Positions 6,837 through 13,225 of a stretch of 13,225 nt of DNA are shown piece by piece. Position 1 is the stretch's first letter, and each line of letters starts with the position of its first letter. The notes under the pieces are model-generated. The model saw only the letters and a program-made list of their open reading frames with translations, ran no database searches and had not been told where the DNA came from. Source of the stretch: CAYOBW01 sp964402115 (GTDB lineage: Bacteria > Verrucomicrobiota > Kiritimatiellia > UBA8416 > CAYOBW01); contig CAYOBW010000199.1 of the NCBI GenBank assembly GCA_964402115.1, positions 1 to 13,225 on the forward strand, written 5' to 3'. The position numbers were made by a program, and so were the translations under genes.

Positions 6837-9356
6837 GTGAAGCTGAACGCAATCTCGATTCACCCCGTTCGCGCGCAACTGGCGGCCGTGGCGCGGGCGG
6901 CGCTGGGGTTGGTGTGCGGCCTGCTGGCGCCCTGCCCAATGATCCACGCACAGACCGTCCAGCGCGACTTCAACGTGACCTCCGGCAGCTGGGTCACCGA
7001 CGGCAACTGGACGCCGACCCCCCGGCCGGACAGCGACGACAGGGCGCGCATCGGCGTGACCCGCACGGCCACCATCGCGGGCACGGACGCAGCGGTTTGC
7101 GGCGGATTGGAACTGCTGGCGACCGTGGGCAACCTGAGTATCGGCGGCGGATCGCTGACGGTGGGCAGCCTCGACATAGGCGGCGGGTTCTGCGTGATCA
7201 TCCGGGGGGCCTCATCCATCGTGCAGTCGGGTGGGACGTTTACGGTGGGTGGCAGCACCCTAGTCGGCGCCACCACGGGCAACGGCGGCACGCTGACCAT
7301 CGGCGGCGGCACGGCGCTGTTCGGCAACGGTGTGCAGATCTCCTCTTCCGGCGCCAACGGCGTGGTGAATCTGAACGGCGGCACGGTGACCACCACAGCC
7401 ATCAGCCACCGCACCTCGGGCAGCACGGGCACCAGCACGGTCAACTTGAACGGCAGCACGCTGAAGCCCTCGGCAAACACGACCACGTTCATGCAGGGGT
7501 TGAGCGCGGTCTACGTGCAATCTGGCGGCGCCCTGATCAACACGGCCGGCTTCGACATCACCATCGGCCAGGCGCTGCAGGCCGGCACACCCAGCGGCGG
7601 GCTCACCAAGTCCGGAACCGGCACGCTGTCCCTCAGCGGCGCCAACGGTTATACCGGCCCCACCGTGGTCAGCGCGGGCGTCCTGAACCTCCAGAATGCC
7701 GGCGCATTGGGCGGCAGCACGGCCATCACGGTCGTCAGCGGCGGCGTGCTCCGGCTCGAGGGCGGCCTCACGCTGGGCAGCGGCAAGACGGCCACGATTT
7801 CCGGCGGCGACACGTACGGCGCGTTCCGCACCGGTTCGGGCGCCTGCGTCTGGGAGGGCGACGTCGTCCTCGGCGCCAACAACACCCGCCTGGGTGCGGG
7901 CAACGGCTTGACGTTCAAGATCACCGGCGCCATCGGCGACGGCGCCAACGCGTACGGCTTGCAGACGCGCACGGCCGATGCCGCGGGCACGATCGAACTG
8001 AGCGGCGTCAGCACCTACGACGGCGCCACCACGGCCGTCACCGGCACGCTGAGACTCGCGGGCGGCGACAATCGCCTGCCCACCGGCACGGCCCTGCACA
8101 TCGGTAACGGCTCGGACACCGATGCGGCGTCCGTCGACCTGAACGGGTGCGACCAGGAGGTGTCCGCCCTGGCGAGCGACGGCACCACGATGTCCATGCT
8201 GCTCACGGACAACTCGGGGCTGGGCAGCACGCTGACGGTGAACAACGCCGCCACCGCCACGTACAACGGGAAGATCAGCAAGTCGGTTTCGATCCGCAAG
8301 ACGGGGGTGGGCGACTTCTACCTCGGCGGCAACAACAGCGCCATGACCGGCACCGTGACGGTCGCGCAGGGACGCATCCTGATGACGGCCGAGGTTGCCG
8401 CCAGCGCGGCCGCGGCCTGGGACCTGTCCGCGGGCACAACCGTCATCTGCGCGCCGGGCGTAGCCGGCGACTTCACCTTTAAACTGGGCGCACTGACCGG
8501 CGCCGCCGGCGCCGTCCTGCGCAGCGGCGGCAATGCAGCCGGCACCAGCACGTTCGAAATCGGCGCCTTGAACGGCGACACCACCTTCGCGGGCCGGTTG
8601 GCGAATTTCGATGCCAACACCAAGGCGGCCTTCACCAAGACCGGCACCGGCACCCTCACGCTGAGCGGGGCGTCAACCTACACGGGGGCCACGCGCATCA
8701 GTGCCGGCACAGTCAAGTTGGCCGACGGCAACAACCGACTGCCGACGGACGCGATCCTGCGGCTGGGCGCCGATGGCGGCAGCTCGGGCTGGCTGGACCT
8801 GAACGGCTGCAATCAGACAGTCGCCGGCTTGACCCTGGACGGCGCCACGCCGGGCGTGGCAAGCGCCGTGCGCAACACGGCCGGCACGGCGGGAACGCTG
8901 ACGGTGAACAACACCGCCGACTACACGTACGCCGGGCGGCTGGAGGGCGACGTCCGCCTGGCCAAGTCCGGCGGCGGACGGCTGACCTTGAGCGGCACGG
9001 TGGAACGCAGCAGCATCGCGGTCGCAGCCGGCACGCTCGACGGCGCCACCGTGGCCCATTTCTCGATCAGCGGGGTGGCGGCCGACCAGCTGACCGTGAC
9101 GGGCGGCACGCTGGATATCCGCAGCATGACGCTCGACGTGGACGTCGGCGGAGGCGGCGCCACGGAGGCCGAGTACGTGCTGGTGGACTACTCCGCGGGC
9201 GGCACGGTGCTCGCGAACGCCGCGGCACCGTTCTTCGCGAGCGTGCTGGACATCCCCCCCGGCTACACCCTCTGCCACAACCCGGTGGCGAAGAAGGTCG
9301 CGCTCGCGTCCGCCACGCTGCTGCAGGATCACGGCACGGTGTTCCTGGTCCAGTGA
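6837..9356 (+). CDS. PATR protein, 839 aa, paralog of the upstream gene
   Basis: The start is GTG 6837 with GAGGGAGG seven bases upstream. A signal peptide is clear: KLNAISIHPVRAQ, hydrophobic residues about 16-34, cleavage after IHA (38). The N-terminal cap contains DGNW (55-58). PATR units lie at about 254 and 598, with weaker ones near 383, 483 and 707. Modules A, C and B occur in the same order as in the preceding protein (NLNGGT 178, GFDITIGQ 238, GGDNRLPT 409, GNNRLPTD 631). The C-terminal region (about 737-815) is a shorter version of the closing domain (DQLTVTGGTLDI) and the last residues are DHGTVFLVQ; there is no beta-barrel. It lies 53 bases after the previous PATR gene with no terminator seen, so cotranscription is likely. 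It is probably an exported structural or adhesive protein; the ligand is unknown. Confidence 0.9.
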   Translation: MKLNAISIHPVRAQLAAVARAALGLVCGLLAPCPMIHAQTVQRDFNVTSGSWVTDGNWTPTPRPDSDDRARIGVTRTATIAGTDAAVCGGLELLATVGNLSIGGGSLTVGSLDIGGGFCVIIRGASSIVQSGGTFTVGGSTLVGATTGNGGTLTIGGGTALFGNGVQISSSGANGVVNLNGGTVTTTAISHRTSGSTGTSTVNLNGSTLKPSANTTTFMQGLSAVYVQSGGALINTAGFDITIGQALQAGTPSGGLTKSGTGTLSLSGANGYTGPTVVSAGVLNLQNAGALGGSTAITVVSGGVLRLEGGLTLGSGKTATISGGDTYGAFRTGSGACVWEGDVVLGANNTRLGAGNGLTFKITGAIGDGANAYGLQTRTADAAGTIELSGVSTYDGATTAVTGTLRLAGGDNRLPTGTALHIGNGSDTDAASVDLNGCDQEVSALASDGTTMSMLLTDNSGLGSTLTVNNAATATYNGKISKSVSIRKTGVGDFYLGGNNSAMTGTVTVAQGRILMTAEVAASAAAAWDLSAGTTVICAPGVAGDFTFKLGALTGAAGAVLRSGGNAAGTSTFEIGALNGDTTFAGRLANFDANTKAAFTKTGTGTLTLSGASTYTGATRISAGTVKLADGNNRLPTDAILRLGADGGSSGWLDLNGCNQTVAGLTLDGATPGVASAVRNTAGTAGTLTVNNTADYTYAGRLEGDVRLAKSGGGRLTLSGTVERSSIAVAAGTLDGATVAHFSISGVAADQLTVTGGTLDIRSMTLDVDVGGGGATEAEYVLVDYSAGGTVLANAAAPFFASVLDIPPGYTLCHNPVAKKVALASATLLQDHGTVFLVQ
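7362..7691 (+). repeat. Module A copy in the second PATR gene
   Basis: Residues 176-285 match module A of the upstream gene in order and wording: NLNGGT, NLNGSTLK, TFMQGL, GGALINTAGFDITIGQ, GTPSGGLTKSG. The core 7524-7646 aligns without gaps to 3031-3153 at roughly 89% nucleotide identity by eye, well above the surrounding similarity. Confidence 0.75.
7596..8291 (+). repeat. Super-repeat unit in the second PATR gene (about 232 residues)
   Basis: Residues 254-485 repeat PATR, module C (GGLTLGSGKTATISGGDTYG to VLGANNTRLGAGNG), degenerate PATR (STYDGATTAVTG), module B (GGDNRLPTGTALHIG to TLTVNNA). Order and length match the two units in the preceding gene, showing that the genes are paralogs beyond simple repeat similarity. 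Confidence 0.65.
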
Positions 9357-9363
9357 GCCACAC

Positions 9364-10050
9364 CTACGCAGGCGTCCCGGTCCCGCGCAGCTCGGGCCGC
9401 GCGTCGCGGGGCTGGGCGGACATGGCGGCCAGGCTGTTCATGAAGGCGATCCTCGCGCTGTTGTACATGAATCGGCTGCCAGGCGCGTGCGCGATGGGCG
9501 CAGCCAGGAAGTGCCGCACCCAGTGCTCCTGCTGCACCATGTCGTGCGTCGGCTCCTTCGCGTTGCCGGCGGCCATCGTCAGCAGGTCCTTGACACGCAG
9601 CGCTGCCAGTTGATCGCTGACCTGCGCCGGCAAGTCGCCGGGGAAGAACGTCACGACGCGGTCAGCCACGGAGAGCCGCCCCTCCGCCACGGCGAAGCCG
9701 ACCGCCGTGGCGGTGAAGCTCTTGCTGAGCGAGTACAGCGTGTGGACGAACGCGGGGCCGTAGGGCGCCCACCACCCTTCGGCCACGACGCGGCCATGGC
9801 GCAGGATCATGAGGCTGTGCAGCTCGTAGCGGTTCCGGGCCGCCGCAGCGAGAAACGCCAGCACACCGGCCGACGCGAGCCCCTCCGCCTCGGGCGTGCT
9901 GCGCGGCAGCGCGTGGCCGGCCAGCGCGGCCACCGGCAGCGCGCACCCGGCGCCGAAGCCACCCAGTCCGAGTCCCGCGACGCCGACGCCCAGCTGCCCG
10001 AGAAAAGTCCGGCGCGACGATTGGATTTCCGGCAGGCTCCTGTCAGGCAT
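9364..10050 (-). CDS. Truncated Tat-exported serine hydrolase (beta-lactamase/S12 fold), 228 aa
   Basis: The start is ATG 10050 with GGGAGG seven bases upstream. A Tat signal is visible: SRRTFLG (12-18), then a Gly-rich hydrophobic stretch to about 45; Cys36 sits in an unconvincing lipobox. The family is the penicillin-binding/beta-lactamase class C group (PF00144): S107-L-S-K110 is the SxxK catalytic pair in YSLSKSFT, and Y196-N-S198 fits the Yx[NS] motif. Family members usually continue for 150 or more residues and carry a KTG/HxG motif. Here the protein stops 30 residues after YNS in an unrelated-looking tail (AMSAQPRDARPELRGTGTPA). So the C-terminal half is missing and activity is doubtful. 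The gene lies 56 bases after the lectin/PATR gene, probably in one operon, and its stop is 7 bases from that of the convergent PATR gene. It may be a pseudogene. Confidence 0.75.
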   Translation of the reverse strand: MPDRSLPEIQSSRRTFLGQLGVGVAGLGLGGFGAGCALPVAALAGHALPRSTPEAEGLASAGVLAFLAAAARNRYELHSLMILRHGRVVAEGWWAPYGPAFVHTLYSLSKSFTATAVGFAVAEGRLSVADRVVTFFPGDLPAQVSDQLAALRVKDLLTMAAGNAKEPTHDMVQQEHWVRHFLAAPIAHAPGSRFMYNSARIAFMNSLAAMSAQPRDARPELRGTGTPA

Positions 10051-10057
10051 GCACGTG

Positions 10058-10063
10058 CCTCCC
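10058..10063 (-). promoter_or_regulatory. Shine-Dalgarno site of the serine hydrolase
   Basis: On the minus strand GGGAGG lies seven bases before ATG 10050. It fixes the start at MPDRSLPE rather than the longer in-frame opening at 10110, which would overlap the preceding gene's stop codon. Confidence 0.65.
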
Positions 10064-10082
10064 GGCAGGCGGTGCGCCTGCC
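10064..10082 (-). repeat. Intercistronic hairpin before the serine hydrolase
   Basis: GGCAGGCG (10064-10071) pairs perfectly with CGCCTGCC (10075-10082) around a three-base loop. On the coding strand the hairpin directly abuts the GGGAGG ribosome-binding site (10063-10058). There is no T-tract, so termination is unlikely. Its position suits mRNA stabilisation or damping of translation of the second gene (inference). Confidence 0.5.
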
Positions 10083-10106
10083 CACGTTGTACCGCGGAAC
10101 ACCCCG

Positions 10107-13010
10107 TCACCGCACCAACAGCACCGTACCGCGCGAGGAGTGTGGGCGCAGCACGAGATCGCCCCGCGCGGCGTCCAGCTCCAGGATGAACGGCGCCCCG
10201 TCAAGCATCCCCGTCACGTCACCCGCGTCGAGCGACGTCCCGAGCGCCAGCCGCGCCGCGTCCACGAGCACATGCGCCGCCTCCGCATTGAACCCGGGGC
10301 CGGTCGTGAACGCGCAATCGGAGAAGCCGAACGTTCCCCGGCCCGCGTCCAGCGCGCCGGTCGCCACCACCTGGCTGGCTGCATTGCCAAGACCCAGCGC
10401 CAGTCGGGCGCCGTTGTTGAGGGTCAGGTCCGTGACAACCAGCCGGTTGGTCAGCGCGCCAGCCGCGGCATACGAGAAGTTGCGCACCTCCTGCTGGGCG
10501 TACGAACCGCCCGTGGCGCCAGTGAGGCCGACGTAGGTCGTCGTGCCCACCTGCGCGGGCAGGTCCACGGCGTAGGTCTTGCTGAAGGTGTTGGCGCCCT
10601 GGGTCAGGGTGGCGGTGAGCACCTTGGTCGCGTTGCTGTAGACCAGCACCACGTCCACGGGCGTCCCGTAGAGGGCGATGCCCGTCGCCGCGCCGTAACC
10701 GCCGGCGATGACCCCGTTGCTCCAAATCTGGTTGCAGATGCCCTGCGTGTTGGGCGGATAGAGGTTGAGCCCCCACGCGGCGCTGGCGAGAATCCCGCCC
10801 ACGGCGCCATACGTGGCGTAGGCCAGCGAGCCGCCGTTGGCCCCGATGGCCGCGGGCCCCCGCGGATCGTCGTGAAAAACGACGGCCAATCCGTCGGCGG
10901 GCGTCGCGCTGCCCGCGGAGGCGCTGTAGGTAAAGGCGAGCGTGAACCCCGCCGTGCTCACCCGCCGGTTGTAGAAGACCGACCGCCCCTGGCTGAGCAC
11001 GGCCGTGGTCAGCGTCAGCACGTTGCTGACCACCGTGGCGCCGCCGTTCAGCGTCCAGCCGGCGCCGTCATCCCCAAACCCCGCCAGGGCCGTGTCCGCC
11101 CCCGGAACCTCAAGCGTGGCCTGATTGACGACCAGGGGCCCCGTGCCCACGGCGTTGGTGGCCGTGGCGGCCAGCGTCCCCCCGTTCACCGTGGTGCCTC
11201 CCGTGTAGGTGCTGTCGGCCGTCAGCAGCAGCGTACCTGCGCCCTGCTTGACCAGTCCGCCCCCGCCCCCGCCATCCAGCAGCGGCCGCCGGATGCCCAC
11301 GCTGTAGCCGTTGCTATCCACGACCAGCCCCCCGGCCCCGATGGCGGGGCTGAGCCCCTGCACCCAGTTGTTGTTGGCGCCGCGGGCCTTCAACGTGCCG
11401 CCGCTGCAGGCGATAGCGCCGGGCGAACTGCCCACGCGGGTGAACGTGCGCGCGGTCTCCAGCGTGCCGCCGTTCAGATTCAGCGTGCCGCTGGACGTGG
11501 CGTTGCCCGTGGAGCCGACGCGAATCTGCTGGAGCGCCGTGCCGGTCGCGACCACGCGCCCCGTGTTCGACAGGTTCAGCGTCCCGTTGCCGTTGGCATT
11601 GGCGCCGATGCCGCCCAGCAGCAGCGGGGCGTCGTTGCCGAGCGTCAATGTGCCGCCCGAGACATTCACCGTGCCCACCGAGACGTTGCCGATGAAGAAC
11701 CCGCCCGTCAAACTCGGCGTGAGGGTGAGGCTGCCGGCGGTCAGGTTCAGCGTGCCGGCGCTGTTGTCCCCCACCCCGGCCCAGTCGTTCGCCGCCGTCT
11801 CCAGCGCGCCGACGCCGGACCAGTTGAGCGTGGCGCCGCCGCTGACGATGCTCTTGCCGGCCGCCGTGAGCGCGCCGGTGACGTCCACCGTGCCGGCCTG
11901 CGCGTAGAAGTACCCGCCCACCCCACCCGTGCCGGCCAGGATCAAGCGGTTGGCGCCCGTCTTGGCCAGCCCGCCCTTGCCGGACAGCTCACCGGTCAGA
12001 GTGATGGGGCCATTGCCGGCCTCGATGATCGCGTTATTCGTGACGGTCACCGCCCCCGTCCAGCGCGAGGCGTTGCTGGCGTTCGCCAGCGTGCCGCCGT
12101 TGAGGATCACGGCGACGGCGTTGGTCCGCAGGCCGTGGCTGTCGAGCCGCGCCCCGGTGTTGACGGTGATCGGCCCGCTCCAGCGCTGGCTGCTTTCCAA
12201 CCGCAGCAGGCCGGCGGTCACCGTGATGCTGGCGAGGTTGGTCAGCGCGTTGTTCATGCGGATGTTCTTCTCGCCGGTACCGGCCGCGGCCAGGGCGAAG
12301 CCGCCGCCGTTCAGCACGCTGGCGACGTTCATTTTGCCGGCGCTGGACCCGAACGTGGCAGGGCCCGCCAGCGTCAGGTTCCGCACCCAACCCTCCGTCG
12401 TACCGGTATTGGCGAGCGCGCCGACGGTGCCGGCCGCGCCCGAGCCCGCGATCGTCGCGGAAGTCCTCCCGTTCAACACCTGCCCGCTCACGTCGAACGT
12501 GCCGCCCGCGTTGACGGTGACATCGCCGGGGAGGGCGATGTTCGTCGTCACCTGCAGCACGCCGGCCTGGACCGTCGTGGGCCCCGTGTAGGTATTCCGG
12601 CCGGAGAGAATCAGCCGGCCGGCACCCGCCTTCACGAGGCCGTTCGTACCTGACAGCGGGGACCGGATCGTGGCGTTGGAGACGGTCGTGATCGCAGCGG
12701 AACCGCCGGCCAGGGTGAGCGCGCCGCCGGCGAGCACGTACCCGCCCCCGCTGAACGTCAGCGCCCCGGCCGTCACCGTGTCCAGGTTGACCGTGGCGCC
12801 CGCGCCTTCGAAAACGGCTTCGTTGGCGTTGGTCCACGCCAGGTCGTACGGGCCGCCGCTGGCGCCGCCCCAGTTGGTCGTCGCCACGGCCCACCGGCCC
12901 GTGACACCGCCGGCATCGTAGTACTGCGGCACGGCTCTTGCCGTCACGGGCACGAGGCACGCCACGAGCGCGGCCACCATTCCGCTGCGCAGCAGGTTCA
13001 CGTCAGGCAT
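10107..13010 (-). CDS. PATR protein with L-type lectin domain, 967 aa
   Basis: The start is ATG 13010 with AGAGGAG five bases upstream. A signal peptide is clear: MPDVNLLRSG, a hydrophobic core, cleavage after ARA (26). The N-terminal cap has TTNWGG (44-49). Canonical PATR units lie at about 124, 347 and 585 (GLVKxGAGxLxLxxxxTYTG); residues 408-615 contain short NLxxGTL-type repeats and module A. Residues about 643-848 look like a legume-like (L-type) lectin: ADGLAVVFHDDPRG (705-718), DVVLVYSNATKVLTATL (786-802) and TTYVGLTGATGG (824-835) are characteristic strands. The protein ends SSRGTVLLVR and has no beta-barrel. It is likely an exported carbohydrate-binding fibre protein (inference). It is transcribed against the other two PATR genes, and a truncated serine hydrolase follows in the same direction. 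A candidate folded leader precedes it. Confidence 0.9.
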   Translation of the reverse strand: MPDVNLLRSGMVAALVACLVPVTARAVPQYYDAGGVTGRWAVATTNWGGASGGPYDLAWTNANEAVFEGAGATVNLDTVTAGALTFSGGGYVLAGGALTLAGGSAAITTVSNATIRSPLSGTNGLVKAGAGRLILSGRNTYTGPTTVQAGVLQVTTNIALPGDVTVNAGGTFDVSGQVLNGRTSATIAGSGAAGTVGALANTGTTEGWVRNLTLAGPATFGSSAGKMNVASVLNGGGFALAAAGTGEKNIRMNNALTNLASITVTAGLLRLESSQRWSGPITVNTGARLDSHGLRTNAVAVILNGGTLANASNASRWTGAVTVTNNAIIEAGNGPITLTGELSGKGGLAKTGANRLILAGTGGVGGYFYAQAGTVDVTGALTAAGKSIVSGGATLNWSGVGALETAANDWAGVGDNSAGTLNLTAGSLTLTPSLTGGFFIGNVSVGTVNVSGGTLTLGNDAPLLLGGIGANANGNGTLNLSNTGRVVATGTALQQIRVGSTGNATSSGTLNLNGGTLETARTFTRVGSSPGAIACSGGTLKARGANNNWVQGLSPAIGAGGLVVDSNGYSVGIRRPLLDGGGGGGLVKQGAGTLLLTADSTYTGGTTVNGGTLAATATNAVGTGPLVVNQATLEVPGADTALAGFGDDGAGWTLNGGATVVSNVLTLTTAVLSQGRSVFYNRRVSTAGFTLAFTYSASAGSATPADGLAVVFHDDPRGPAAIGANGGSLAYATYGAVGGILASAAWGLNLYPPNTQGICNQIWSNGVIAGGYGAATGIALYGTPVDVVLVYSNATKVLTATLTQGANTFSKTYAVDLPAQVGTTTYVGLTGATGGSYAQQEVRNFSYAAAGALTNRLVVTDLTLNNGARLALGLGNAASQVVATGALDAGRGTFGFSDCAFTTGPGFNAEAAHVLVDAARLALGTSLDAGDVTGMLDGAPFILELDAARGDLVLRPHSSRGTVLLVR
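10467..11084 (-). other. L-type (legume-like) lectin domain within the PATR protein
   Basis: This encodes residues about 643-848. The order of conserved strands fits bacterial legume-type lectins (PF00139/PF18483 group): an opening GFGDDGAGWTLNGGA, a FYNRRVSTAGFTLAFTY strand, ADGLAVVFHDDPRG with its DG and DPRG, a GTPVDVVLVYSN strand, then VGLTGATGG and a closing VRNFSY. The segment where families usually carry a xVEFDTxxN metal/sugar strand reads AAWGLNLYPPNTQG, so the canonical acidic metal ligand is not obvious and binding specificity may differ. Confidence 0.7.
11166..11489 (-). repeat. Module A, diverged copy in the lectin-bearing PATR protein
   Basis: Residues 508-615 run NLNGGTL, SGGTLKA, NWVQGL, GGLVVDSNGYSVGIRRPLL, GGLVKQGAGTLLLTADSTYTG. 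The order and spacing match module A of the two plus-strand genes, but the wording is much more diverged, so this paralog split earlier or was not homogenised. Confidence 0.6.
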
Positions 13011-13015
13011 GGCTG

Positions 13016-13022
13016 CTCCTCT
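13016..13022 (-). promoter_or_regulatory. Shine-Dalgarno site of the lectin/PATR gene
   Basis: AGAGGAG on the minus strand lies five bases before ATG 13010. The frame stays open to 13160, but that upstream part lies inside the inverted-repeat element and lacks signal-peptide character, so 13010 is taken as the start. Confidence 0.65.
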
Positions 13023-13036
13023 GTGTTTACGGAAAG

Positions 13037-13161
13037 GGTGGGCGGTATCGCTAAGGAGGTCAGAGCGCTGCGGATAACCGCATGACTGGCTTTGCCAAGA
13101 CCTGACGCTTCGGAACAAGGACCTCAGCCCGATATATGGTCTAGAGCGTATACCGCCCACC
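13037..13161 (-). ncRNA. Candidate structured leader RNA (unrecognised), about 125 nt
   Basis: Read on the minus strand, GGTGGGCGGTAT (13161-13150) is perfectly complementary to ATACCGCCCACC (13048-13037). After a bulged A the helix continues CGCT/AGCG (13148-13145 with 13052-13049). Inside, GAGGTC (13125-13120) pairs with GACCTC (13061-13056) and AGCG (13109-13106) with CGCT (13067-13064). Two hairpins remain in the centre: TGGC-AAA-GCCA (13097-13087) and TGCGG-TTAT-CCGCA (13082-13069). The nested pairs do not clash. The 3' arm ends 15 bases before the ribosome-binding site of the lectin/PATR gene, which suits a cis-regulatory leader. No known riboswitch class is recognised. It could instead be a small inverted-repeat mobile element, though no flanking direct repeat is seen. 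Confidence 0.45.
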
Positions 13162-13192
13162 TGGGGAATAGGGTCCTCCGCAGACCTCGTTC

Positions 13193-13198
13193 TGTCAA
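13193..13198 (-). promoter_or_regulatory. TTGACA -35-like box upstream of the structured leader
   Basis: A perfect TTGACA on the minus strand (13198-13193) lies about 31 bases before the start of the folded element, where a transcript starting near 13162 would begin with the closing helix. No good -10 is present at 16-18 bases; the nearest (TATTCC, 13170-13165) has a 22-base spacer. The assignment is weak. Confidence 0.25.
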
Positions 13199-13225
13199 GC
13201 GGGATCTTGCCGAAATCCTCCCGTT

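Noticed and set aside
2311..9356. An autotransporter beta-barrel domain following the PATR repeats
   Set aside because: None of the three proteins has a 250-300-residue amphipathic barrel region; each ends within about 150 residues of the last repeat-like segment, so calling them autotransporters would be wrong.
9340..9480. A simple frameshift explaining the short serine hydrolase
   Set aside because: The other two minus-strand frames past the YNS motif show no family-like continuation, and the PATR coding region begins within 8 bases of the stop, leaving no room for the missing half.
10140..12653. An 837-codon open frame on the plus strand across the lectin/PATR gene
   Set aside because: Its product is Arg/Gly/Ala/Gln-rich with no domain, and the minus strand encodes clear PATR, lectin and signal-peptide features with a good ribosome-binding site.
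13037..13161. The inverted-repeat stretch as an insertion sequence, MITE or integron attC site
   Set aside because: No target-site duplication flanks the arms, no transposase or attC core (GTTRRRY/RYYYAAC) is present, and only one copy is in the window. The RNA reading is preferred but not proven.

Overview
The window is high-GC bacterial DNA that looks like a PVC-superphylum genome, most likely Kiritimatiellota or Verrucomicrobiota. This is inferred from three things: large secreted proteins built of autotransporter-associated beta-strand repeats (PATR, TIGR02601 type) that end without a beta-barrel; a secreted-type FAD oxidoreductase ending in a DSDGDGLPDWQEY calcium-loop plus a short beta domain; and a Tat-exported serine hydrolase. 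No rRNA, tRNA, CRISPR array, transposase or phage gene was seen.

Layout. Bases 1-2043 (+) hold the 3' part of an FAD-dependent oxidoreductase gene that starts before the window. Bases 2044-2310 are non-coding and contain four inverted repeats, the last a good intrinsic terminator, followed by a possible promoter. Bases 2311-6783 and 6837-9356 (+) are two tandem PATR-protein genes, 53 bases apart, of 1490 and 839 residues. They share long, partly near-identical modules and are probably cotranscribed paralogs. On the opposite strand, 13010-10107 encodes a third PATR protein of 967 residues with an L-type (legume-like) lectin domain near its C-terminus. After 56 bases it is followed by a 228-residue serine hydrolase (10050-9364) that has lost its C-terminal half. 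The two operons converge with only 7 bases between stop codons. Upstream of the lectin/PATR gene, 13037-13161 is a candidate folded element closed by a 12-bp perfect inverted repeat.

How it may work together. All three PATR proteins have an N-terminal signal peptide, an early cap region, beta-helix repeats and the same last residues at the stop, G-T-[IV]-[FL]-x-[IV]-[RQ]. None has an autotransporter barrel, PEP-CTERM or LPXTG signal. The simplest reading is a cluster of exported, fibre-like surface or secreted proteins, one of them carbohydrate-binding, possibly handled by an unrecognised C-terminal signal. The two most interesting points are this shared tail and the structured leader. Everything here rests on reading the sequence; no database search or folding program was run.
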